NCBI GenBank assembly: GCA_037074765.1
Contig: JBAMDO010000576.1
Span: forward strand, 186,001-250,000
Origin: Mansonella perstans
Lineage: Eukaryota; Nematoda; Chromadorea; Rhabditida; Onchocercidae
Direction of reading: 5' to 3'
Length of the DNA: 64,000 bases
Of the stretch, positions 52,454-64,000 are shown piece after piece; the first letter of the stretch is position 1; each line of letters starts with the position of its first letter. Made by a program: the position numbers and the translations under genes. Under the pieces are notes generated by a model. That model saw only the letters and a list, made by a program, of their open reading frames with translations. It was not told where the DNA came from and searched no databases.

Positions 52454-54630
52454 ATACAAGTGTTGGCCGAAAGGAATATATTGCTGAAAATAATACCTTA
52501 GCTGAAGTAATTTTCACTGAAAAAGAAAAAATCAATGAATTACACCTCTTCCACTCTATTATTACTTTATTTGATAAAATAAATTCTTGATAAAATCAAG
52601 GTTTAATATTGATAATACCAATTTTCATTATCACTTATTGAATCTAGCAAATTTTGAACAATATCAATGGGTAGATGTATTATTTGGGAAATCATGAAAG
52701 TTGATAGAAATTTTTCTGGACCGCTCGCTAAGAATTGCCTAATAGAAAAGTCTCACTCTCCTGTTGTTGCCTAAGTAATGCTTATAATTTGTAATTTGAG
52801 CTCACACATGAAATGAGATAGTACATTGCGCAAGATTAATCTTGGATGTCGAAAAGCTATTATTAAAAATGAAGTGTGGAAATAAATATACAAGCTGCAC
52901 TATTTGGATTCATATGATTTTCATAGGATTTGCTTCGTCTCAATGATAATTGATCGTTTTTCCCATATCTTTTGCTTCAAAGACATAATATATATTTATG
53001 AAAGATAAAATAAATATTTAACAAAAAAATACTGTAGGACGGAGAAATATTGACAGCCAAAAAATTTGAAAAAAAAGTAAGGGGAAAGTATTTGCAATCA
53101 CTGGATTTGAAAGTTGATCATGAGTAAAAAGACTTTTCAAGCTTTTTCATGCAAGCAATTTTTAATGGATATCCGGTATGCAGTATGCCATGCATATTAA
53201 ACAGCAAATGGGTTAATCAGATTATGGATGCTCGAATTCTGAAGCAAAAATTTTCACATTTTGTTGGTAGACTTATAAATTGAGGACTTCGAAGCTTTTA
53301 AATATGCTAAAGAATGCTACAATAAATGCTTTCTTCTAAAATTTTATATCTATTAATATTTATTATATTTAAATTAGGTTTCAAGCACATTTCATACCCG
53401 ACTGTCAATTTAATGGAAAATAATAACAATGAAAAAAACGGAACCAGGCATTGGGATGTAGGGAATGCGGGCGATTAAGGAAATGAGAAAAATAAAGCGC
53501 AAATTATTTAGTTACATTCCGAACGTTGGAAAGAAAAGAGAAATTAACAAGCGTGCGTTTTCTTTTTAAATCTATTTATTGCTCCATAGGTACTTTTGCC
53601 AATTAACTAGACTTGAAGAGTCTTATTTTAAGAGAATCTTTGTCACTCCAAGTTTTCACTCTTTTTCTCTTCAACTTTCATATAATGTTACTAATTTAAA
53701 TTTTAAATTAAAATCAACTTTATTTAATTTCGATACGAAATATTCCAATGAACTGTGACTCTAAAATTTTGATAGACTTTTCGGAAATAGTACGGTATAA
53801 TAGACAAGATACGAAAACATTAAATGGCTTTATTAAAATTGTAATTAACTGATTACGATTGTCAAAATGAACTTGCAAAGAATACTATGGAAATGAATTA
53901 TGCTATTTTAATTGTAACTTCATTCTTAAACAGTAACACTGATAGAATGAATAAAAATTACTTAGAACAGAAAAAGAAATTACCCAATTGATCATTAGTT
54001 CTTTAAGTGAATCTCGTCAACTAAAAATGTTTTAGAGAAGTACAAACACAAATATATTAGATACTGTTCTCATTTAGAAATATTTGCAACAATAAATCAG
54101 TTATAATATTTTAGCAACTATAAATATTGAAAATTGAACAGTATTTATGCTAAATATGCGCCTGTTTAAAATGAAATGCCTTTGACCAATAGTGAATGTA
54201 AATTTAATTTATATCACTGAAATGGAATGATTCTGCAAGACATGCATCATTTGCATATTTATTTATCGCATTTTGTTTGGAAATAAAACCTTCATTCTAA
54301 TTCATTTTCGATTGTTTATTTGAAAGTATGATGTGTATTGATTAGATCAAACGAAAATGTGCAGTAAACTTTCATCTGATCTACTAAATGTGAACATTTC
54401 AAATAATTAAATGTTCAACGAGTTCATTTTTAAAATTTTTTGTAGCTCATATTAGAACCAGTAATGACCAATAGATATTAGAGTTACTGTATTCTAGAGT
54501 AGTAGTAGTTTTAAGTAATTTGCCTTATCAATTTGAACTACTCATATCAATTATGCTCAATGCATGGAAAATATAGTTCGATTACGCTTCTATATACCGC
54601 ACACAGAGGTCAAAGTTCACTGTTGCAGAA

Positions 54631-54678
54631 GCGGTAAATAACATTGTGATCACTTTTCATTGCATTCATATTTACCGC
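54631..54678. repeat. Perfect 10 bp inverted repeat with 28 bp spacer
   Basis: GCGGTAAATA at 54631-54640 and its exact complement TATTTACCGC at 54669-54678, in a locally GC-richer island. Confidence 0.7.
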
Positions 54679-55260
54679 CCGAAAATAGAGTATTCCTGGT
54701 CAACAGGAATGGCAGCGATCTTTGATCATTTGTTATATACAGTGACATATTATCATATCAACAACAAATATTGATAAAATTTTTCGTCTGTTGTTTTATC
54801 AAGACAAAAAAATAAAAAATAACATATAATATCCTACAACTGATTTTTTAAATTTTCAAAATTTGAGCAGCATATTTTGAAATGAGATGAATATAAATGA
54901 AAGCACAAATTTTCTCATCCAAAACGTCGGATTTTGATAATAAATGGTATTGAATTTGGATAATTTATGCTTTCGCTATTGGGTATTATCGCTATTGAAG
55001 AAACCGCAAATTCAGATTGAGATTTTTAGTAATTTAGATGACTGATAAATGAATTAATTCTTTAATGAATCATTTCCTTGTCATCAACTGATAATTTGAA
55101 AAAATACTGAATAAGTTTAAATTAATCTTTTGTAACTTTTTCTTCTAAGACATGTTGTGATGAATTTCTTTGCTTAACATCATTTCTCTATCACTAATGC
55201 TATTCCTGTACTACCGATAATTTAGTGATAATTTTGCGTGGCCTTTATTCAACATTAGGT

Positions 55261-55352
55261 CATGCAAAATGTCGAATGATAGGATGAATCCCTGTATTAG
55301 ATGATACTCCTGGATCTCCATACCAGGCCATGTAAAATATCGGATGATAGGA
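55261..55352. repeat. Diverged 24 bp direct repeat pair
   Basis: CATGCAAAATGTCGAATGAT... at 55261-55284 and CATGTAAAATATCGGATGAT... at 55329-55352, 68 bp apart with a few substitutions. No coding potential. Confidence 0.6.
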
Positions 55353-56772
55353 ATTCATTTAAAATAATTTCATTGCTTCTCTTGAATTCCCGCCAATTCA
55401 TTCATTTCATTTATACTTTTGAAACGAAAGGATTACACTCTCATATTGCTGAATCAGCCAAACTCTGAATGCAAAACATCCTACAGACAATAATCGCCTT
55501 TTTTATTCGTAAATGAGTAAATTAGGTATTAATATAAGTTCGAAATTTTTACTTCTTTTTAAATTTCTATTATTTTATTTAGACTTTGATTAGCAAAACT
55601 TTTACTTTCCTGGCATTAGCCGATAAATCATATGTCCTAGAAGGATAACAAAATATGTCGCAAAAATCTGCAATATCGTCGCAAGTCAAAGTTACATTTA
55701 ATTGATACGAACAAACTAATCAAGAAGAAGTTTTCAAATTTCACTTATTCTATTCTTCAAATCTTTTTCATGCATTATATCTACTTTGACAATTGAATTT
55801 ATTTGAAATTTTCATTGAGGAATTCTTTGAAGAATTATATGTTCATAGAGAAAATTGATAACTAAGCGTAATATGATAAATTGATTTGTGCAAGTAGAAA
55901 AGAATTAAATGAATAATTTATATTCTAAATTGATAAATTTCAAATTGTACAATCAAAATGATAAAGCTTAAAAAAAAGCACATAACTCTAGCAATTATTA
56001 TGAAAGAATAATAATAAAAATATCAATAAACAAATTGCCGATAGGACTCAAATATGAATATGAATAGCGAGATAAAAATTTTGCATTTTAAGTAAATCAA
56101 AATAACATAGAAAAAAAAACGAAATGACCATAGCAGTTTGCACGTTTATTGCTAGGTTTCAAACGAGTCACGAATAACCAGGTTGTTTCATTTAGGTATA
56201 TTTCTTATTGATTTGTATTAAATAAATTGTTAGATTGTTGCGTGTCGATGAAATTATCCTTTTTCAGCCTTCTTTCTTCCTATGCTAAGTAATATATTAG
56301 CTTTCATTTGAAATGACCATATGATTATATAAATATTAGAAAGAACTCTACAATTTATTTTATCATTAAGTACTAATTCTATTTTCGTTACGAATAATTT
56401 CAAGTTATTTTAGTTATTCATTTCTTTTCAACAATAGCATTAGCATATTTTTCTCTATTATTTCACTTATTGTATACTTTCTTAATCGATATTACTCCAA
56501 TTTAAAGATGCATAGAAAGATAGTATCGTAAAATGATATTGTTGAGTAATATTTTGTCGTAAATCCTTCTTCTAAGTTTTATTTTAGTCTTTAGTGTCCA
56601 AATGACAATGTTTTGTTAGGTGGATAGTTAATGTATGAGAGAGTTCGTTGATATGATCATGAATGTTGTTAGATGAAGTTGATGAGTTCAAAATTGCAGT
56701 GTATTTCAGTACTTTAAGAGCTAAATTTTCGTATCATTGGAAGGATTTGATACTTAACTTCATCAGTTGATA

Positions 56773-59700
56773 ATGAGTAGCGACGAAGAATCTGACTACG
56801 ATCCATCGGTTTGTCGTTTTTTTATGATCAGGAATTCTCATTCATAATACATTTTCAGTCACCTTTACTAAAGTTATGTTTAGGGTCTTAGGGACTTAGG
56901 AATTTCTAGCTATTTTGAAACACTGTTTGTTCTGTATCAAGAATGCCTAATTTGAAAACAAATCGTAAAAGGAATCAGAATTTTAGGTGACAGAGATGAG
57001 AAGAAATTTTTTTTTAAAGTGATCTATAGACTTATGCATTGTGGACTATTCATTTTCAGTTTGATTCATCTCCTCAAAAGAAAAAAGTATCCAAGAAGCA
57101 GAATGAAAAAAAAGATAAGCCACCGATGAAAAAAAAACAGCCATCGAAAAAGGAAACAAATGGCAATCCAGGTTGCAGAATATTTTTATGTGCTTTACCA
57201 TTATCCCTTTGATTAATAGTATCATAATCAGCGTCATTTCATTTAAAACAAATTTCTGCAGGCTACGTTTATTTAATAATTGTTGCAGCAATGAATGGTG
57301 ATAGCGGTGACAATGGTGATCCGCTAGATATTTTTACCAATATCGATCAACAACACAAACGGCTAAGCATTGAAAAAATTTATCAAAAAAAAAGTCAGCT
57401 GGAACATATCTTATTACGTCCGGATACCTACATTGGTTCCGTAGAGCGTACTGATAAAGCGGTATGTCTTTGTAATGAACGAAAGAAAGTAAAAAGGTAG
57501 TAAAAGAAAGTATTTCGGTAGAAACCATTTACCAATTTTATGCTAATTGTATATTTCTTTACCATAAGTAGTTTGCCAATCGTTAATGGATAACACTTCA
57601 CAATTTTTTCATGTGCGTTTATTACAGTTCCTCAGTGAATAAAGCAATCAGTACGTATAACTAACTCTTTAAGATAGAATTTGTGTTAGATTTTTAACTT
57701 TACAGACATTTTATTATTGAGTCACATTTCATGCGCTTAAAATGACGTCCTTTTAGTTTCAGTGTTAAAGTCATTTCTTCTTTCCTTCTGTATTTGTTGA
57801 AATTTAGCCATCATGGGTGTACGATGCGGAATTAGAACGAATCGTTCAACGTGATATTTCATATGTTCCTGGTTTGTACAAAATATTTGACGAAATTCTG
57901 GTGAACGCTGCAGACAATAAGCAACGTGACTCAAAGATGAATCTTATCAAAATTAACATTAATAAGTTTGATTTTTATGCATCTACTTGTTTTCAGTAAT
58001 TTCTATCTAATGTTTTCAGTAATTTCTAGCTTTTCAAAATATCTGTGACTGTTATTTGGCATAAGTAACAAATTTTTTTCGATTTAATAACACGATTGTA
58101 TACCGAACATTATCACAGTTGAGCTTTTCGGGAAGTTTTGCTGCTCGAACGGCCAAACTGCCACTTTTCATTAGTTTTTAGCGGTTTAGTGTATCTAGTG
58201 GTCCGGTAGATATATCTTCATCAGAATGGCGATAATTGGATTAAACTTTTTTTTTGAAGAGAAGCGAACGAGATCAGTGTGTTTAATAATGGTAAAGGCA
58301 TTCCTGTGGTATTACACAAGGTGGAACAGTTGTATGTCCCTGAACTCATATTTGGTACTCTACTTACCTCATCAAATTATGACGACAGTGAAAGAAAAGT
58401 GACAGGTACAGTCTCTTGTGATTATCATGTTTCAAGTAGACATTGCTTTTAATGAATGTAATACACACATTCTTGGGGACATTGAGTTACAGATTCTTCA
58501 GGTTATGGCGGTTTTGTTTATGATCCTTGGTAGAAACAGTCGGTTGTATAACAATTTGTATGGTCTCTTCGTTTTTATATGTTCCTAAAGCATCCCAATG
58601 GTTATAAACTTTTGTAGGTGGCCGAAATGGATATGGTGCCAAACTGTGCAACATATTCAGCAAAGAATTTACAGTTGAGACGTCTTCCAAAGAATATGGA
58701 AAAGCCTTCAAACAAGTAGGTCTATATGAATGTTTTCACTTGGTTTGATTTACTAATCTTTATTTCAACTACTTTTTGTCGTGATTTTTAAGACTTGGAA
58801 GAATAACATGACAAAAGATAAAGAGCCATTTGTGAATAAATCAAGTGGTGAAGATTTTACACGTGTGACATTCAAACCGGATCTCGCAAAATTCAAAATG
58901 ACCGAACTAGATGATGATATCATTTCACTGATATCACGCCGAGCGTATGATGTTGCTGGTTCAACGAAAGGTGTCAAAGTATATTTGAATGGCAAACTGT
59001 TACCGGTAAAAATGATTTTTTAAATACAAAGTTTTCATGAGTTTTTTATTTCCACTTCCAGTTAGCACAAATTCTGCTGTTTCTTTTTGATAATTGCAGC
59101 CGTCTGCTGACTTTTTTTCAGGTGCAAGGCTTTAAACAATATGTGGACCAGTATACAAAACATAATCTTGATAGTGACGGAGAACCGTTTAAAGTTGCTT
59201 ATGAGCAGGTCAGTGAAAGATGGGAAGTAGCTTTAACAGTTTCCGAAAAAGGATTCCAGCAAGTTTCTTTCGTGAATTCGATTGCTACCACGAAGGTTAG
59301 CTGTTCCGTTGGAATTTGTTTATTCAAACAGAAAGTTTATTCAAACATTTTTAGAACTCTGTAATGTAGGATTGAAATTTCATTTTTTTCCTTTAGTTTT
59401 TCAATGATAAAAGTGAAGTGAGATAAACCGGTTTTGAATAAAGACCGAAGCTACAGGTTAATAAAATGAAATAAATTGAACTGACTGAAGAAATGTTTAT
59501 TGTAATGTCGAGTATATAAAATAAGCTACTTGTACTAATTTCTGCTTAATTTTGATGGAAAAAAGAAATGCAATTCTTTTAATTTAGGGTGGTCGTCATG
59601 TTGACTATGTTGCTGATCAAATCACAGCTAAACTGATTGATACAATCAAAAAGAAAGTAGGAAAAAGTGGAGTAAATGTGAAGCCATTTCAAGTAAAATT

Positions 59701-62700
59701 TTATTTATTCATGGTTGCTATTTAAGATTTTTTTTGTTGACAAACTTGCTTAACTTTTGGCATTTATCTGTATCAGTTATTTTATTACGCGATAAACATG
59801 CCGATGAATAGAAACCTTAATGGAAAAATTACTATTAGGAAGAAATGCTTCTGCATAATTTGAATTCCAGTATTTCATTCCAGATTAAAAGTCATATGTG
59901 GATCTTTGTGAACTCACTTATCGAGAATCCAACATTCGATTCACAAACAAAGGAAACTATGACCTTACAAGCAAAGAGTTTCGGTAGCAAGTGTGATCTT
60001 TCTGAGAGATTTGTCAATGCAGTGATGAAGTGCGGAATTGTTGAAGCTGTCTTGGCATGGGTCCGCTTCAAACAACAGGAGACGCTAGATAAAAAATGTT
60101 CAAGCAAAAAGACTAGTAAACTAAAGGTTCACTTTTAGTTCGCTTTCTTTTTGATATAAGTAAAGTTCCGAAAAAAGTGGTTTCAAATTATTTATTGCCT
60201 AAGTTTACTTTTTGTCGTAATATACATCTATCTAGGGTATACCGAAACTAGAGGACGCAAATGACGCTGGAACCAAAAATTCCTCCTTATGTACGCTGAT
60301 ACTTACTGAAGGAGATTCAGCCAAGTCACTTGCTATTTCGGGATTGGGTGTTGTTGGACGTGATCGCTATGGTGTTTTTCCACTGCGCGGCAAAATGCTA
60401 AATGTTCGTGAAGGAAGCCATAAACAGGTATTCTATTTTGATGTGTCCGCTGCTTTTCTCTTATTCTTATAGATTTAGAAGAGCGTAGCATAGCTATGTA
60501 ATGGAACTTTCACAGTTCTACATATAAGTGTGCGAAAAACGTGTAACATCTGGAAATTCTACAACTTGTTCAAAGAAGAAGTGAAATTCATCATCGCGAG
60601 TTTGGCATTTATGGCTGGAAGACGAATGTTGATAGATAACGTGTGCTAATAACACATTGGTTCTATTAAAATGAAGCTTTTTTTTTTTGAAAGATTTCTT
60701 CCACTTTGATTTTCAAGACTGTAAATTTTAGATCATGGAAAATGTAGAAATAAATGCTTTAATCAAAATCCTTGGTTTGCAATATCGTTTGAAATATGAT
60801 AAAGACGAAGATATGAAAACACTTCGTTATGGAAAGATAATGGTTATGGCTGATCAGGTAGCTTATTTTTCGTCTTGCAATATTTTGCTAAATAATTGAA
60901 TTGAATTTGATGTTCGCTTTATTGGAAAAATTTCTTATTTCTCTTTTAAATAAGATATATTACAGGACCAGGATGGTTCGCATATCAAGGGTCTTGTGAT
61001 CAATTTTATTCATTATAATTGGCCAGTACTAATTCGTCGTGACTTTGTTGAAGAATTTATAACACCAATTGTTAAAGTAAGGATGAGTACATTTGATTTG
61101 TTCATTATTTTAAGAATATTAAAATAACTTTGAAGTTGTTCAAACAAACTGTAATAAAAGAGTTAAATCCCGAATGTGCTGAAGCTTATATTTTATATGG
61201 CTTTGCTTCAGTTTTTAATTTGTTGTGCGGTTTTATATAATTTCAATGTTTGCAGGCTACAAAAGGTAAAGAGTCGTTTTCTTTTTTCTCGCTTCCAGAA
61301 TATGCTGAATGGCGAAATAATACCGACAATTGGAAGACATACCGCATAAAATATTACAAAGGTTTGCATCATTATATGGAGATATGTGATTTTATATGAT
61401 ACATCACTGCTGTGCATATTATTCGTTTAGGTTTGGGTACTTCGACATCGAAGGAAGCCAAAGAATATTTCACTGATATGGTGCGACATCGTATTAGATT
61501 TCAATACACAGGAGAGGAAGATGATAATTCGTTAGATATGGCATTTAGTAAAAAAAAGATTGAAGATCGAAAAGTATGGTTGACGAATTGGATGGCTGTA
61601 AGTACATTATATTCAATGTAACGAGTCTTTAAACATATATCTATACTCTGCTTTACATCAGATTTAATAAAATCCTTCCTAAACAAAAATAAATAAGTGT
61701 TCAATGCGTCGTTTAATCCTTCTTAAGTAAAAATAAGTAAGTGTTCACATGCGTCGTTTACAAAACATTGTTATTGATATTTCTTAACCTGCACTTTCCT
61801 CTTTGTATGTTTTCAGGAAAAAAAAGCAAGACGTGAGCAAGGATTAACGGAGGAATACCTGTACAACAAAGACACTCGTGCCGTTTCATTCAAAGATTTT
61901 GTCAATAAGGAATTGGTGTTGTTTTCAAATGCTGATAATGAAAGATCCATACCAAGTTTAGTTGATGGGTTAAAGCCTGGACAGCGGAAGGTTAGTTATT
62001 TAATCATCAAGCTTGTAGTATCTAATTTTATATTTCATAGAGTCATACATATGCAATGGATTCCCTATTCATAAGCTTACTCATGATGTAGCAATGTAGG
62101 TTCCCATTCAAGCCTTACATGTTTTACATATAAATTTACACAAAACATGGTTCGAAATGGATTTTTCCAGTTCTGTTTTTTAAACTGTACCTTCTATTAT
62201 TTTTCGGGTTACATCTAATTATTTTTAGGTGTTGTTCACTTGCTTCAAAAGAGCCGATAAAAAAGAAGTAAAAGTAGCTCAGCTTGCTGGTGCAGTTGGA
62301 GAAATGTCTGCTTATCATCACGGAGAGGTACTGAATAAATTGTTAGCTTTCATTCATTGTTACTCTCCGAGGGGAGGAAGCTTTATAGATTTCAAATCAA
62401 TCTGACTTTGACATTTTTAGGCTTCACTTATGTCAACAATCGTAAACTTAGCGCAAGATTATGTTGGTTCAAACAACATCAATTTACTGCTACCGATTGG
62501 TCAGTTCGGTACCCGCTTGCAAGGTGGAAAGGACAGTGCAAGTCCTCGTTATATTTTCACACAGCTCAAGTAAGCATGTGTATTTATAGGACATGTTTCT
62601 ATTCAAATTTTTTCTAAATCTTCAAATTGAAATATACATGATTTGATTATAGAACACTTGATTTTAAACTTAGTTGCTATAAAACATTCATTAAGCCCTG

Positions 62701-64000
62701 TAACTCGAGCGTTGTTCCCCGCTGTTGATGAAAATGTTTTGCGCTTTCTGTTTGAAGAAAATCAACGAATTGAGCCTGAATGGTGAGCTTTATTTTGCTG
62801 AAACATGATTTTTTTTTTTTCTTATGGACCTGAGTACTCTGTTGGAAACAGTTGTTTCTTAGGTATTGTCCTATCATACCCACAGTTCTGGTTAACGGGG
62901 CCGAAGGTATTGGTACCGCTTGGTCAACGAAGATACCAAACTATAACCCGCGTGAAATTGTTGATAATATGCGGCGCTTAATACATGGTGAAGAACTCAA
63001 ACCACTGGTATGTTTTTGATTTTACTAAATTTTTGATTCGTTTAGAAAAGTAGTGAAACTTCGCTCGTATTTATATTTATAGAGCTGGAAACTTTTGGAC
63101 CTTTATTTTGGCATCTGAATACGTTACTTTAAATGTAATAGGAAGAGAAGTTATCTAAATACTGAGTGCTGGCATTTTTTCCTTGAATTTAAATCTTTCT
63201 TTCTAGATCCCATGGTTCAAGAACTTCCGCGGAACGATCGAGAAATTGGATGATTCACGGTATGTTTGTAGTGGTGAAATAGCTCTTCTGAGTGATGATA
63301 CGATCGAAATCACGGAGTTGCCTATACGAACCTGGACACAAAACTACAAAGAAAGTGTATTAGAACCCATGCTGGAAGGATCTGATAAACAGCCTCCTCT
63401 AATACAGTATATTTTTCGTAATTTTTAAACATATTTTACCTTTCAATATTGAATATTTCTTGTATTTTTCATATATTTCATGCATTACTAGAAAATTTTC
63501 AGGGATTTCAAAGAATATCACACTGATACAACTGTTAAATTTGTGGTAAAAATGAATGCAACAAAATTGAGGGAAGCAGAAATGGAAGGATTGCATAAAG
63601 TATTTAAGCTGCAGACGGCAATAAATACAAGCTCGATGGTACACAACTTAAATAACTGATAAAATAGATGTAACGAAATATGCTAGTTCTTAGAAATGCA
63701 CCATTCTAAAGGATTTCTCATCATTCAAAATTTTAGATTCTATGAGGGCATTTAATATTCAATTTACTGGTTTTTGCACATATTGAAATATATTATTTGA
63801 AGTGATAGACTTGAATTATTTTGGGCTTGCGATGTATATTCTATTTAGTTCTCAGATGGGGTTCATGCTTCTTTTTAGAAATTTGAACTTTAAGTATTCT
63901 TTAAAATAATTATGTAATATCTATAGGTTCTCTTTGATCCTTTGGGTTGCCTGAGAAGATTCTCAGATGTAAGAGACATTTGCAAAGAATTTTTCGAGAT
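56773..64000 (+). CDS. top-2: DNA topoisomerase II, 5' 23 exons (3' end beyond the window)
   Basis: Exons: 56773-56808, 57060-57171, 57289-57461, 57808-57965, 58260-58405, 58618-58715, 58793-59005, 59122-59295, 59588-59692, 59884-60126, 60236-60427, 60732-60857, 60966-61076, 61256-61361, 61431-61597, 61817-61990, 62229-62327, 62421-62569, 62696-62782, 62863-63007, 63207-63406, 63503-63638, 63927-64000+. Phases match; about 1074 codons are visible. The homodimeric nuclear enzyme passes one duplex through another using ATP. Seen in order: Lys-rich tail, [21 protein letters not shown] ATPase ([25 protein letters not shown]), transducer with QTK, TOPRIM (EGDSAK, DQDGSH), [10 protein letters not shown] and the cleavage tyrosine in SASPRYIF, then [10 protein letters not shown] and the C-gate part. 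It agrees closely with animal topo II; the C-terminal domain is missing only because of the window edge. The DQDGSH motif is split by an intron after DQ. Confidence 0.96.
57989..58027. repeat. 23 bp tandem repeat just after a topoisomerase II donor
   Basis: GTTTTCAGTAATTTCT occurs twice, 23 bp apart, in intron 4. Each copy contains a decoy TTTTCAG acceptor, but no open segment follows that fits the frame. Confidence 0.6.
61671..61759. repeat. 44-45 bp tandem duplication in topoisomerase II intron 15
   Basis: AATCCTTCCTAAACAAAAAT...GCGTCGTTT is followed directly by AATCCTTCTTAAGTAAAAAT...GCGTCGTTT, with a few differences between the two copies. Confidence 0.8.

Larger units (their letters stand above)
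51079..56772. other. 5.7 kb intergenic region upstream of topoisomerase II
   Basis: AT-rich. The only notable contents are a possible orphan exon (52315-52453), an island with a DR1-like site and an inverted repeat (54595-54730) and a diverged direct repeat (55261-55352). TTTCAG/TTGCAG sites at 56693-56699 and 56703-56709 are candidate SL trans-splice acceptors for the topoisomerase mRNA. Confidence 0.5.

Noticed and set aside
1..64000. Bacterial or endosymbiont (Wolbachia) insert, CRISPR array, operon or defence system
   Set aside because: No long uninterrupted prokaryote-type ORFs, no regular spaced repeats and no closely packed same-strand genes are present.

Overview
The window looks like nuclear DNA of a nematode, probably a clade III/filarial-type worm. 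It is strongly AT-rich. Its genes are split into many short exons of about 45-240 bp with GT...TTTCAG introns, and several introns are multi-kilobase. The encoded proteins (tyrosine hydroxylase, a CARP, a Ly6-type GPI protein and topoisomerase II) are all typical metazoan families. The genus is an inference from composition and intron size; nothing in the window identifies it. Gene models were built by hand by joining exons whose splice phases agree. All five protein-gene models keep one reading frame through every junction.

Layout: (1) 172-8809, + strand: a complete nine-exon carbonic-anhydrase-related protein (332 aa) with a 6 kb first intron and two of three zinc histidines lost. (2) 9802-14882/14886, - strand, convergent with it: a twelve-exon tyrosine 3-monooxygenase (cat-2-like, about 526 aa). 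(3) 14.9-29.1 kb: a gene-poor stretch with microsatellites and a few exon-like islands. One of them (18609-18664, - strand) may be a distal first exon of the hydroxylase gene. (4) 29119-49285, + strand: a twenty-exon gene for a 958 aa protein with a long Ser/Asn/Gln-rich N-terminal region and a single C-terminal synaptotagmin-C2B-like domain ending in a WHxL motif. (5) 49878-50627, - strand, tail-to-tail with it: a small four-exon Ly6/uPAR protein with ten domain cysteines and a C-terminal GPI-type tail, one intron apparently of the GC-AG class. (6) 50859-51078, - strand: two tRNA genes, Pro(CGG) and Phe(GAA). (7) 51.1-56.8 kb: intergenic, with a short island carrying a DR1-like nuclear-receptor half-site pair and a perfect inverted repeat. 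(8) 56773-64000, + strand: DNA topoisomerase II, 23 exons covering the ATPase, transducer, TOPRIM and most of the breakage-reunion domain, cut by the window end.

There is no sign of an operon, a defence island, CRISPR or a complete transposon. The genes do not form an obvious pathway. Tyrosine hydroxylase, the CARP, the C2-domain protein and the Ly6 protein are all families with frequent neuronal roles, but that is family knowledge and may be coincidence here. The least conventional points are the unclassified C2-domain gene, its duplicated splice donor, the GC-AG intron of the Ly6 gene, and the candidate distal or alternative first exons of the hydroxylase and CARP genes.
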